From Chloroflexota bacterium (GTDB lineage: Bacteria > Chloroflexota > UBA6077 > CF-72), in NCBI GenBank assembly GCA_019247515.1, contig JAFAOS010000132.1:1-64000 (forward strand): a DNA stretch of 64,000 bases, given 5' to 3'. Numbering within the stretch: the stretch's first letter is position 1; the number at the start of each line of letters is the position of its first letter. Position numbers and translations under genes: made by a program. Positions 33,561 through 41,991 of the stretch are shown piece after piece. The notes under the pieces are model-generated. The model was not told where the DNA came from. It made no database searches and saw only the letters and a list, made by a program, of their open reading frames with translations.

Positions 33561-33641
33561 GCGCCGAAGCGTAACGCACCCGTGGGAACTGAGGGGTGTT
33601 TGCGACGGTGTGCTGGCCCGCGACGCGCTTGATACGTGGCG

Positions 33642-33647
33642 TATAGT
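33642..33647 (+). promoter_or_regulatory. -10 box (TATAGT) for the NB-ARC/LuxR regulator
   Basis: TATAGT lies 18 bases before the ATG at 33666, giving a leader of roughly 11 bases with a weak GTGGAG. No -35 at standard spacing is obvious. It is the best promoter candidate in the divergent gap from the broken kinase. Confidence 0.4.
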
Positions 33648-33665
33648 GGCGCGCGAGTGGAGTCC

Positions 33666-36194
33666 ATGCGTCCGCGTGATCTTCGCGAGCGCCGCCAGAG
33701 CCTGGGGTTGAGCCAGGCCGATCTGGGCCGCACGCTCGGGGTTGCCCGCAATACGGTTGCGCGATGGGAACGCGGTGAACTCGAGATCCGTCACCCTGAG
33801 CTCGTGAGCCTGGCGCTCGATCGGCTCGCCAGGCAGCCCGAGACCCAGGCCGATCCCGCCGTGGACGAAAAAAGGCGGAATAACCTGCCCGCCGAGACCA
33901 CCAGTTTCATTGGCCGCGAGGATGAGGTTGCGGCGCTTTGCGAGCAACTCGGAAACACGCGACTCCTCACGCTGGCCGGAACTGGAGGAGTCGGCAAGAC
34001 CCGCCTTGCGTTGCACGTCGCTCGGCAGGTGCTGACGCACTTTCCGGGTGGGGTCTGGTGGGTGGACCTGGCCCCACTTTCGGACCCGGCGCTGATCGGC
34101 CGGACCATCGCCGCTGTCCTGCACGTCGGTGAGAATGCGATGCAACCAACTGCCGCCAGTCTCGCCAGCAGCATCGGTCGGCAGCAAATGCTGCTGGTGC
34201 TGGATAACTGTGAGCATCTGCTCGAAGGTTTTCTCGTTCTGTTGGGAGGTCTTTTTTCGGCGTGTCCCCAGCTGCGCGTACTGGCAACCACCCGGGAGCC
34301 GCTCGGACTCAGCGCCGAGACCGTCCACGCAGTGCTTCCGTTGCCCACGCTGCAGCCGGACGGCGCGTACTCGCCCGAGCGTTTGCTGCAGCTTGCGGCG
34401 GTTCAGCTACTCCTGGAACGGACTATGGCTCACGGAGTCCAGGCGCCAACTGCAGACCAGGTCCAGGCCCTCGCCGACATCTGCTGGCGTCTTGACGGTT
34501 TACCGCTGGCGCTGGAGCTGGCTGCCGCGCGCCTGCCAGCAATCGGCGCGCTGGAGCTGAACCGACGCCTGACGGACGCGCTCGGCGTGCTCACGTGGGG
34601 GCCGCGTGACTCGCCCGACCGCCATACGACGCTGCGGGCCACGCTCGACTGGTCGTACGCGTTGCTCTCACCCGCGGAGCAGCGGCTGCTCGCACGATTG
34701 TCGATCTTCGTCGGTGGCTGGAGCCTCGAGGCGTGCGAAGGCATCGCCGCCGACAACTCGGAACGTTCGAGCGTTCTCGATCTTCTGGGTCGGCTGGTGA
34801 GCAAATCGCTGGTCGTCACCGAGCCAGGTCCGGCCGGCAGCACTCGCTACCGCATGCTGGAAACCGTGCGGCAGTACGCGGCCGAATGCATCGCGCAGTC
34901 TGGCGAGCTGAACGCGATTCGAGCGCGCTACCGCGACTGGTATCTGGCAATGATCGAGCACGCGCCCGGCGATGGTCGACGGCCACTGGGCCGAAATCAC
35001 GTTCTGGCAGCCCTGGACGCGGACGCCGACAACATCCGCGTGGCGCTGAACTCGTCAATGCAGGATCCCACCTCCGCGGATCGCGCGCTTGGCGCCGCGG
35101 GAAAGATCTGGTGGTTCTGGACAGACCGTGTCCGGCCTCTGGAAGGTTTCGAACTGCTCGAGCGGCTGCTCGCCTGCGCGGGCGAGACGGCATCGGCCGA
35201 GAGCCGAGCCGAGGGCGTGTATGGGGCGTGCCTCCTGGCCTGGACGCTCGGCGGTGCACGACTGCGCAAAGCGCGCGAGCTCGCCGACGAGGCGGTGGCG
35301 TTGCGCCGCCGGCTCGGTGGTCCAGCACGAGTGGCGCATGTCCTGTGTGGGGTTTCCCGTCCGCTGATGGACGTCGGCGATTCTCGCACGGCGCGTCTGT
35401 TCCTGGATGAGTCACTCGAGCTTGCCGAAGCCCAGCGCATACCGCAGACAGTTGCGCGTTGTCTGCACGGCCTTGGAACGCTCGCCCATCGGCGCCTCGA
35501 TCTCGTGAGCGCCGCGAAGTACTACGCGCGCGCGTTCGAGCTCTGCCGCGAGATCCAGGACCGCTACGGTATGACGACTGAGCTCGGCACCTGGTTGCTG
35601 CTCGAATATCAGAAGGGCGATTGGCGAAGCGCTCTCGCCAGGGCGCGAGAAGCGCTGCTACTTCGGCGGGAGCTGCGTGCGCGCACTGGCCAACACGAGC
35701 TGCTCGGAGTTGTCGCGGGCGTTGCCGCGCGACAGCACCAACCTGATCGCGCTGTCCGGCTGTATGGGGCGTCGCTCCAATTGCGGCAGCAATTCGGTAT
35801 CGAACGGGAAGTATGGCGGTCGGACGTGCTGGCCCAGCTCCTGTCTCGCGATCTGGCCTACGCGCGAACGCGAATCGGAGCGGCCGCCTTTGCGCATGGC
35901 GTGGCAGCCGGCCGACAGCTGCAATTGGAGGAAGCGCTAAACGAGGCGCAGGTTGCCATCGACCAGGCGCTGGCCAACTCGACTGGTGGCCACGGTGATG
36001 GTCACCTGACCGCGAGGGAGGCCCAGGTCGCCGAGCTGGTTGGGCGGGGATTGACCAATCGACAGATCGCAGACACGTTAGTGGTCACCGAAGCGACCGC
36101 GGCCAAGCACGTCGAGCACATCCTCGACCGGCTCGGCTTCAGCTCGCGGTCGCAGATCGCCGCCTGGGTGGCAAGCCGGGCGGAGGGACCCTAG
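33666..36194 (+). CDS. XRE HTH/NB-ARC/TPR regulator with C-terminal LuxR HTH
   Basis: The protein starts MRPRDLRERR, and its XRE-type HTH contains LGLSQADLGRTLGVARNTVA. An NB-ARC ATPase follows, with Walker A GTGGVGKTRL and Walker B LLVLDNCEH and the TTREPLGL sensor. A long TPR-like region comes next, and the protein ends in a LuxR HTH (LTAREAQVAELVGRGLTNRQ, TEATAAKHVEHILDRLGF). It therefore has DNA-binding domains at both ends, unlike the paralogue at 16693 that has only the XRE domain. It is 842 residues long. The inducing ligand and targets are unknown; the haloperoxidase-like gene downstream is one candidate. Confidence 0.88.
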   Translation: MRPRDLRERRQSLGLSQADLGRTLGVARNTVARWERGELEIRHPELVSLALDRLARQPETQADPAVDEKRRNNLPAETTSFIGREDEVAALCEQLGNTRLLTLAGTGGVGKTRLALHVARQVLTHFPGGVWWVDLAPLSDPALIGRTIAAVLHVGENAMQPTAASLASSIGRQQMLLVLDNCEHLLEGFLVLLGGLFSACPQLRVLATTREPLGLSAETVHAVLPLPTLQPDGAYSPERLLQLAAVQLLLERTMAHGVQAPTADQVQALADICWRLDGLPLALELAAARLPAIGALELNRRLTDALGVLTWGPRDSPDRHTTLRATLDWSYALLSPAEQRLLARLSIFVGGWSLEACEGIAADNSERSSVLDLLGRLVSKSLVVTEPGPAGSTRYRMLETVRQYAAECIAQSGELNAIRARYRDWYLAMIEHAPGDGRRPLGRNHVLAALDADADNIRVALNSSMQDPTSADRALGAAGKIWWFWTDRVRPLEGFELLERLLACAGETASAESRAEGVYGACLLAWTLGGARLRKARELADEAVALRRRLGGPARVAHVLCGVSRPLMDVGDSRTARLFLDESLELAEAQRIPQTVARCLHGLGTLAHRRLDLVSAAKYYARAFELCREIQDRYGMTTELGTWLLLEYQKGDWRSALARAREALLLRRELRARTGQHELLGVVAGVAARQHQPDRAVRLYGASLQLRQQFGIEREVWRSDVLAQLLSRDLAYARTRIGAAAFAHGVAAGRQLQLEEALNEAQVAIDQALANSTGGHGDGHLTAREAQVAELVGRGLTNRQIADTLVVTEATAAKHVEHILDRLGFSSRSQIAAWVASRAEGP

Positions 36195-36277
36195 CGGATA
36201 TTCGCAATTCTCGGAATGACGCGCGGGGAAGCGTCGACTGATTCTCATCGCATATCTCGAAACAGGGACGATTGCTG

Positions 36278-37663
36278 ATGAGCATCAGGACGAGTATGCC
36301 CGTTTTGTTGGTTGCAGTCATGCTGGCGGCGAGCAGTCCAGCTCACGCCTGGCAACAGCCAGACGCGTCGCTGATCGAACCTGGCGCCGGTACCTGGAAA
36401 ACGTGGGTCCTGGCTTCTGGAGCCGCGGTGCGACCGGCTCCTCCACCTGACCAGGGTCCGACTCAGACGGAGCTGGCCCAGCTGCACGATCTGGAGTCGC
36501 AACGCGATGCTGCCGCGCTGGACCAGATCGCCTATTGGGACACCGCGGACCCCGCGTATCGCTGGAATCAAATGGCCGAGACTCGATTCAGCCAGCTGAC
36601 GGCTCCAGCGGGCCAGCGAGGTATGGCGTTGCTGTCCGTAGCGATCTACGACGCGACCATCGCGACCTGGGATGCCAAGTTTGCGTACACGCGATCGCAT
36701 CCGAGTGACGCCGACCCCACGCTCCATCCGGTCCTGGCAAATCCGGCCACGTGGTCGTACCCGTCAGAGCGGGCGGTGGTGGCGGGGGCCGCATCGAGCA
36801 TTCTGGCGTACCTGTTTCCCGATGACCAGGCGGCGCTGACGTCGGCGGCCGAGCAGGCCGGCCAGTCACGGCTGCTGGCTGGCGTCGAATATCCGAGCGA
36901 CGTCGCCGCTGGTCTGGCGCTCGGCCGCTCTGTCGCGGCGCGCACCATCGACTGGGCAAATAGCGATGGCTCGGCCGCGGTGTGGGATGGAACGATGCCC
37001 AATACTCCGGGCCACTGGACGCCCGATCCTGGGACGCAACCGGTGGGGCCGCTCGCCGGGACATGGAAGACCTGGGTCCTCACCTCCGGCAATCAGCTTC
37101 GTCCAGGTCCGCCACCCGCGTTCGACTCGGGCGAAGAATCCGCGCAGCTGGCGCAGGTGCGCGACTTCAGTCGCACCTTTGCGAGCAACTACGTCGCGTT
37201 CAAATGGTCGCCGCAATCGGTTGTCGACTGGATGGACCAGGTGCGTCAGAGCGTCTTCGAGTATCGGCTCGACAACGACCCGCCCATGGCATCGCGGGCC
37301 TATGCCTTACTGGCAGTAGCCGGTTACGACGCAATGGTCGCGTGCTTCGACGCCAAATATACCTACTGGGCACCCCGACCCTACCAGCTGGACCCCAACC
37401 TCACGACCGTACTGCCGCACTATCCGCACCCGAGCTACCCATCCGCACACGCGTGCACCGCCGGCGCCGTTACGGAGGTGGAGTCGGCGCTGTTCCCGCG
37501 TGACGCCAGGAGCTTCGCCGCGCAGGCGCAGGAGCTGGCCGACTCGCGGTGGCAAGCCGGAATCCATTTCCCCATTGACACCAGCGTTGGCCTGGAGCTG
37601 GGTCGGTCCGTGGGCCAGCTGGTGGTGGCGCGGTCCAGGACGGATGGCGCGGGCTCGCAATGA
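36278..37663 (+). CDS. Secreted vanadium haloperoxidase/PAP2-like protein with duplicated half
   Basis: A signal peptide (SIRTSMPVLLVAVMLA, cleavage near AHA) precedes two related halves. The C-terminal half has the full acid phosphatase/vanadium haloperoxidase signature: K360-x6-R367-P368, PSAH at 388-391, and S423-R-x5-H430-x3-D434. The N-terminal half aligns (MALLSVAIYDATIATWDAKF against YALLAVAGYDAMVACFDAKY; TWKTWVL in both) but has PSER and SRx5E instead of the catalytic motifs. So only one active site is likely. It acts outside the cytoplasm; halide oxidation or phosphate ester cleavage are both possible. AGGGACG precedes the ATG. Confidence 0.85.
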   Translation: MSIRTSMPVLLVAVMLAASSPAHAWQQPDASLIEPGAGTWKTWVLASGAAVRPAPPPDQGPTQTELAQLHDLESQRDAAALDQIAYWDTADPAYRWNQMAETRFSQLTAPAGQRGMALLSVAIYDATIATWDAKFAYTRSHPSDADPTLHPVLANPATWSYPSERAVVAGAASSILAYLFPDDQAALTSAAEQAGQSRLLAGVEYPSDVAAGLALGRSVAARTIDWANSDGSAAVWDGTMPNTPGHWTPDPGTQPVGPLAGTWKTWVLTSGNQLRPGPPPAFDSGEESAQLAQVRDFSRTFASNYVAFKWSPQSVVDWMDQVRQSVFEYRLDNDPPMASRAYALLAVAGYDAMVACFDAKYTYWAPRPYQLDPNLTTVLPHYPHPSYPSAHACTAGAVTEVESALFPRDARSFAAQAQELADSRWQAGIHFPIDTSVGLELGRSVGQLVVARSRTDGAGSQ

Positions 37664-37845
37664 TTCTCGATTTGTGGCCGCGATCAGTCGGTTGTCTCTA
37701 AAGCGGCCAGGACGGCGCCGTCGTGGCTGGCGGTCAACGCGGCGGTATCGGCCATTGCAGCGGCTGCTGGACGCCTGGCCGGCAATTCTTCTCGGGCTTT
37801 TTCCTCTTTTCGGCGTGCGCATCAGCCCATGCGGACGGCTCGCTC

Positions 37846-38262
37846 TTACTGGCGGCGAGCTGAGCGGGCGGTCATCGAAAAGGGATTGTCGCTCTCGATC
37901 CCGAAGCTCACGATGCGCGCTGGCGTGATGCGGAACATCTCCGGATCGAACCCGCTGCCGATCGTCTCGCCGCCACTCGAGAGCACCTCGACCTCACCTC
38001 GCACTTCGAGCATGCGCGGGCGCCACGGGTCGACCGAGACAAGGTCGTCGACGACGATCGCCACCCGCGGATTCGCCTGCACGTCACGGAACTTCTTGCG
38101 CCCAGCGAAACCATGTCCACCGACGTCGATCGTGTCGGCTTCGGGGTTGTAGCGGAACGAGACCGGCACCACGTGCGGTTGCCCGCGAGCGTCGGCCGTC
38201 GCGATCCGCGCCAGTCGCTGCGACTGGAGGTAGGCGATCTCGGCCGGGGTGAAGATGCTCAT
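37846..38262 (-). CDS. PPOX-class (F420/flavin) oxidoreductase
   Basis: The 138-residue split-barrel protein starts MSIFTPAEIAYLQSQRLARI and has DARGQPHVVPVSFRY and KFRDVQANPRVAIVVDDL. These are typical of the pyridoxamine-phosphate-oxidase-like group whose actinobacterial and Chloroflexota members often use F420. A good family match, but the cofactor (F420, FMN or FAD) and substrate are not determined. It is divergent from the hydroxyacid dehydrogenase, with 56 bp between starts. A distant PPOX relative is at 52156. Confidence 0.85.
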   Translation of the reverse strand: MSIFTPAEIAYLQSQRLARIATADARGQPHVVPVSFRYNPEADTIDVGGHGFAGRKKFRDVQANPRVAIVVDDLVSVDPWRPRMLEVRGEVEVLSSGGETIGSGFDPEMFRITPARIVSFGIESDNPFSMTARSARRQ

Positions 38263-38318
38263 ATCATGACGATGCTAATGGATCGTTACCTCGAGTCTCG
38301 TGCGAAGGAGCGAAACTG

Positions 38319-39296
38319 ATGGCCCGTCCGATCGTCGTCTTCAACTGTGCTCGCAACTATCCGCCCGGCACCCTGGAGCACGACATGCCGCGTCTCCTCG
38401 AAGCCTGTGAGGTCCGTTTGACGGAGGCAAAGGACGGACCGGAGCTTGCCGCCGAGCTCGCCGATGCGCAGGTGCTGGTGGCCCGTCGCGAGTATGTTGG
38501 CCGCAAGACGCTGGAGCTGACGCCGGCGCTACGCGGCGTGGTCACGCCAGGCGTCGGCGTCGAGAAAGTCGACGTCGAGGCCGCCACGGAGCTGGGAATC
38601 GCGGTCGCGAACTCACCCGGCAATTCGATCACCATGTCCGAAGCCACGTTGTTGCTGATGCTGGCGGTGGCCAAGCAGTTGCCGCAGTGGATCGAGAAGG
38701 CGCGCTCGAGCACCGAACCGACGCTGAGCATGCGCGGCATGGAATTGCACGGCAAGACCATCGGTCTCGTCGGACTCGGCCGCATCGGTCGCCTGGTAGC
38801 TGGCCTGGCGCGCGCCTTCGGCATGCGCGTGCTCGCCTACGATCCCTACGTGTCCTCGAGCGACGTGGCCGAGTTGACGTCGCTCGAACGCGTGCTGAGC
38901 GAAGCGGATTTCGTGTCCCTGCACCCGGTGCTCACACCCGAGACATTCCACCTGATCAACGCCGAGCGCCTGGCGCGCATGAAGCCGACCGCTTACCTGA
39001 TCAATACGTCGCGTGGCGGGGTGATCGACGAGCCGGCGCTGATCGAGGCGCTGCGCGACAAACGCATTGCCGGCGCGGGTCTGGACGTATTCGAAACCGA
39101 GCCGCCCGCGCTTGACAATCCGCTGCTGAAAATGGACAACGTGATCGGCACTCCCCACGGCCTCGGCCACGCCGACGAGTCGCTCTTGCGTTGCGCGGGC
39201 ATGACCGAGGAAAACGTGCTGGCGCTGATCGCCGGTCGCCTGCCGCCCTACCTGGTCAACTCGAAGGTCCGGTGGCGGATGCTTCAGACAGCCTGA
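38319..39296 (+). CDS. D-2-hydroxyacid dehydrogenase (phosphoglycerate dehydrogenase-like)
   Basis: The 325-residue enzyme has the NAD-binding core GKTIGLVGLGRIGRLVAGLA, followed by the acidic AYDPY at the end of the second strand. Catalytic residues fall in the usual places: Arg in LINTSRGGVID, Glu in LDVFETEPP, and His in IGTPHGLGH. AAGGAG precedes the ATG. There is no C-terminal ACT domain, so it is unlikely to be the regulated serine-biosynthetic SerA. Substrate is an unknown 2-hydroxy or 2-oxo acid. Confidence 0.9.
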   Translation: MARPIVVFNCARNYPPGTLEHDMPRLLEACEVRLTEAKDGPELAAELADAQVLVARREYVGRKTLELTPALRGVVTPGVGVEKVDVEAATELGIAVANSPGNSITMSEATLLLMLAVAKQLPQWIEKARSSTEPTLSMRGMELHGKTIGLVGLGRIGRLVAGLARAFGMRVLAYDPYVSSSDVAELTSLERVLSEADFVSLHPVLTPETFHLINAERLARMKPTAYLINTSRGGVIDEPALIEALRDKRIAGAGLDVFETEPPALDNPLLKMDNVIGTPHGLGHADESLLRCAGMTEENVLALIAGRLPPYLVNSKVRWRMLQTA

Positions 39297-39360
39297 CGCG
39301 CAGCGTGGCATTCGTTGGCGCATCTTCGCGGATAGCGCGGGTGCGCCGCGCCTGCGAGCT

Positions 39361-39552
39361 TCAGTGTCCCGCCATGAGGCTGCTGCTGAGCTGCGTGAGT
39401 GGACCCGCTGCCTGCTGCAGATAGGCGACCGGCGCCACGTTGCCGAGCATGATGCCCACCGCAGCCGCCAACGAGAGCGCCCGGATCGGGGGCACGAGGC
39501 GCCTGAGCGCACTCCACAGCGCCGGCAGGTGGTTGTCCATCAAGCTCACCAC
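39361..39552 (-). CDS. Possible small membrane-associated protein
   Basis: This reverse frame of 63 residues could start at GTG 39552 or ATG 39540 after GGTGGTGAG. It contains one hydrophobic stretch, RALSLAAAVGIMLGNVAPVA. No family is recognised, and the coding character is weak. It fills the gap between the dehydrogenase and the DMT transporter; if it is not a gene, that gap of 400 bp has nothing else I can identify. Confidence 0.3.
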   Translation of the reverse strand: MVSLMDNHLPALWSALRRLVPPIRALSLAAAVGIMLGNVAPVAYLQQAAGPLTQLSSSLMAGH

Positions 39553-39684
39553 CGAATGCTAACGAGCAGGTGTTACGAGATCGTTGAGCCACGGCTAAAT
39601 CACGACTAACACCCGCTGCGCCGGTGGAGGCGACAGGCGCCTCACGCGCCCAACACAAGCTTTTCTGCCGTGTTTTCAAAGCCG

Positions 39685-39690
39685 TACAGT
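39685..39690 (+). promoter_or_regulatory. -10 box (TACAGT) before a leaderless GTG start
   Basis: TACAGT is followed by eight bases and then GTG at 39699, in frame with the transporter's first membrane helix. Transcription would start at or next to the GTG. Confidence 0.45.
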
Positions 39691-39698
39691 CGCTGGCG

Positions 39699-40544
39699 GT
39701 GCTGATATCGACGGTGCTTGCCCTCGGCGCGGCTCTGGCGTGGGGCACGAGCGACTTCCTGGGTGGGGTGACCAGCCGCAGGCTGCCGCTGCTGTGGGTC
39801 CTGCTTTTCACCCAGTTTGTCGGGCTCGCGGTCGTTTTGCCGTTCGGACTTACGCGGGGCGCGCCGCCGTTGGATGCGAACGCGGTGCTCGCCGCCGTGC
39901 TCGGCAGCCTCTCGGGACTGGTGGGTGTCGCCGGCCTGTACCGCGCCATCGCCCTGGGCGTCGGCAGCGTCGCCGCGCCGATCTCGGCGACGGGCGCGGC
40001 GCTGCCAGTCCTGTTCGGACTGATTCGAGGCGAGCCGACCACCACGCTGCAGGAGATTGGCATGGTGTGCGCCCTGGTTGGCGTCATCGCCGCCTCACGC
40101 ACGGGTGAGGAGCAGACGCATCTCGGTCAGAACGCGCGGCTGGGCATCGTGTGCGCGGTAGTGGCCGCGTTCGGCTTTGGCGGTTTTTTCATCCTCCTGC
40201 ACGAGGCGAGCACCGTGGATGTGCTGTGGGCGGTGGCGGTGCAGCGGGCGACGGGGTGTGTGGTGCTGGCGCTGCTGGTGTCGATTCGCAGACCGCGGCT
40301 GGCGATGCGTCGGCGCGACGTGCCCACGCTGGTGCTGGTGGGCTCGCTGGATCAGTTGGCTAACGTGCTGTACGGGTTTGCGAGCACGCTTGGCCTGGTG
40401 AGCCTGTCGGCGGTGCTGGCGTCGCTGTATCCGATGGTGACGGTGGTGCTGGCGCGGGTGGTGCTCGAGGAGCGGATCTCGCGAGTGCAGACCTCGGGGG
40501 TGGCGCTGGCGCTGACGGGCGTCGCGCTCGTGGCCGGCCACTGA
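39699..40544 (+). CDS. EamA/DMT family transporter
   Basis: About ten membrane helices are visible in two EamA halves of 281 residues. The first half begins VLALGAALAWGTSDFLGG, and the second contains RLGIVCAVVAAFGFGGFFI. The end of the second half has the conserved ASLYPMVTVVLARVVLEE and ALTGVALVAGH. An open frame extends to 39624, but the GTG at 39699 sits right after a TACAGT box and begins the first helix. It may export a metabolite or amino acid; the substrate is unknown. It lies 103 bp upstream of the MHS transporter but the latter has its own promoter. Confidence 0.85.
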   Translation: MLISTVLALGAALAWGTSDFLGGVTSRRLPLLWVLLFTQFVGLAVVLPFGLTRGAPPLDANAVLAAVLGSLSGLVGVAGLYRAIALGVGSVAAPISATGAALPVLFGLIRGEPTTTLQEIGMVCALVGVIAASRTGEEQTHLGQNARLGIVCAVVAAFGFGGFFILLHEASTVDVLWAVAVQRATGCVVLALLVSIRRPRLAMRRRDVPTLVLVGSLDQLANVLYGFASTLGLVSLSAVLASLYPMVTVVLARVVLEERISRVQTSGVALALTGVALVAGH

Positions 40545-40571
40545 GACGGAGACACACTCCGGCACGCGACG

Positions 40572-40600
40572 TTGACAAGCAACGAACCAGTTCGTACATT
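40572..40600 (+). promoter_or_regulatory. Near-consensus sigma-70-type promoter of the shikimate-type operon
   Basis: TTGACA at 40572-40577 and TACATT at 40595-40600 are separated by exactly 17 bp. The start site would be near 40607, giving a leader of about 40 bases with GGGGAGAG before the ATG at 40648. This is the best conventional promoter I see in the window. Confidence 0.75.
40582..40595. promoter_or_regulatory. Operator-like palindrome 1 in the promoter spacer
   Basis: ACGAAC-CA-GTTCGT has perfect 6-bp arms and lies between the -35 and -10 boxes. Bound protein would block polymerase. A related site is 24 bp downstream on the same helix face or close to it. The form suits a TetR- or MarR-type repressor; none is adjacent. 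Confidence 0.6.
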
Positions 40601-40605
40601 AGTGA

Positions 40606-40619
40606 GCGTACCGGTTCGT
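40606..40619. promoter_or_regulatory. Operator-like palindrome 2 at the start site
   Basis: GCGTACC-GGTTCGT resembles palindrome 1 with two changes in the left arm. Together with flanking TACATT/ACATT it forms a 14-base direct repeat, CC(A/G)GTTCGTACATT, with a 24-bp period. It covers the predicted transcription start. Confidence 0.5.
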
Positions 40620-40647
40620 ACATTCGTTTCAGGGGAGAGCTGGCCAC

Positions 40648-41991
40648 ATGGCCGACACACACGCTGATCTCGCCGTCCACACGCCCACTCGCGCCGCCGT
40701 CGCCAGCTGGATCGGCAGCGCTCTCGAGTACTACGACTTCTTCATCTACGGCACCGCCGCCGCCCTCGTCTTCGGCAAGGTGTTTTTCCCCACCGCCAAC
40801 CCCACCGCCGGCCTCTTGCTGTCGCTGGCCACCTTCGGCGTCGGCTACATCGCGCGGCCCATCGGCGCCTTCGTCCTCGGTCACGTCGGCGACAGGTTCG
40901 GCCGCAAGCGCGTCCTCATCGGCACGCTGGTGCTGATGGGCACCTGTACATTCCTGGTCGGCTGCCTGCCAACCTACGACCAGATTGGCATCCTGGCGCC
41001 GACCTTGCTGGTCATCCTCCGCCTGTGCCAGGGCTTTTCGGCCTCCGGCGAGCAAGCCGGCGCCAATTCGATGAGCCTGGAGCACGCCCCGCGCGATCGA
41101 CGCTCGTTCGTCACCAGCTTCACGCTCAACGGGACCCAGGCCGGCTCGCTACTGGCCACCGCGGTCTTCATCCCTGTGTCCCAGCTCCCGCAGGATCAGT
41201 TGCTGACCTGGGGCTGGCGCGTGCCCTTCTGGTTGAGCATGGTGGTCGTCGTGGTCGGCTTGCTCATTCGACGCGGCCTTGCCGAGACGCCGGCCTTCCT
41301 CGAAAACAAGCAACGCCACACCCTCGCGCGCGCGCCACTGTCGTTGCTTTTCCGCAACTACACGCCGCAGATCGTACGTGTGCTGCTGTGCAGCCTGGTC
41401 TCGACGGTCAGCACCATTTTCGGTGTCTACGCGCTGTCGTACGCGGTGAACGTAATCAAGGTCGACTCGACGTCGATGCTGAGCGTGGCCATCGTCGCCA
41501 ACGTGGTCGCGCTCGCCGCGATTCCGCTGTGGGCTATCGTTGCCGACCGCATCGGTCGCAAACCGGTGTTCATTTTTGGCGCGCTGGGATCGGGCGTGTT
41601 GATGTTCGCCTACCTGTGGTCCATCAGCCAGGCCAACCTCGCGCTGATCGTGGCCGTCGGCGTGCTGTTGTCGGGCATCGTCTACAGCGCCGCCAACGCG
41701 ATCTGGCCGGCGTTCTACGGCGAGATGTTCGACACGCGTGTGCGACTCTCAGGCATGGCGATTCCGACGCAGATTGGCTTTGCGCTGGGTGGCTTCGCGC
41801 CCACGATCGCCGTTGCGCTGCAGGCCGGTGACCCCGCGGCATGGATGCCCGTCGCGATGATCACGCTTGGCGCTTGCGTCATCGCCGCCGTGTCCGCGGC
41901 GACCGCGCGCGAGACCTACATGCTGGACCTCGACCAGCTTGGCGTGCCGTCCGCGGCGCTTTCCGCATCGGAGCTCGCGGTCACCGCCTGA
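40648..41991 (+). CDS. MHS-family major facilitator transporter (shikimate/quinate-like)
   Basis: A 12-helix MFS protein of 447 residues. The metabolite:H+ symporter signature is seen in SWIGSALEYYDFFIYGTAAA and in HVGDRFGRKRVLIGTLVLMG. The second half repeats the loop motif as VADRIGRKPVFIFG. MHS members import shikimate, citrate, alpha-ketoglutarate or proline. The next two genes encode a zinc dehydrogenase and a dehydroshikimate dehydratase, so shikimate, quinate or dehydroshikimate are the best guesses. The dehydrogenase gene begins on the base right after this stop codon. Confidence 0.88.
   Translation: MADTHADLAVHTPTRAAVASWIGSALEYYDFFIYGTAAALVFGKVFFPTANPTAGLLLSLATFGVGYIARPIGAFVLGHVGDRFGRKRVLIGTLVLMGTCTFLVGCLPTYDQIGILAPTLLVILRLCQGFSASGEQAGANSMSLEHAPRDRRSFVTSFTLNGTQAGSLLATAVFIPVSQLPQDQLLTWGWRVPFWLSMVVVVVGLLIRRGLAETPAFLENKQRHTLARAPLSLLFRNYTPQIVRVLLCSLVSTVSTIFGVYALSYAVNVIKVDSTSMLSVAIVANVVALAAIPLWAIVADRIGRKPVFIFGALGSGVLMFAYLWSISQANLALIVAVGVLLSGIVYSAANAIWPAFYGEMFDTRVRLSGMAIPTQIGFALGGFAPTIAVALQAGDPAAWMPVAMITLGACVIAAVSAATARETYMLDLDQLGVPSAALSASELAVTA

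Noticed and set aside
37671-37800. A fourth long copy of the dispersed repeat (TTTGTGGCCGC and GGCCGGCAATTCTTCTC in reverse order)
   Set aside because: Only two short blocks match and the middle does not align; too weak to annotate.
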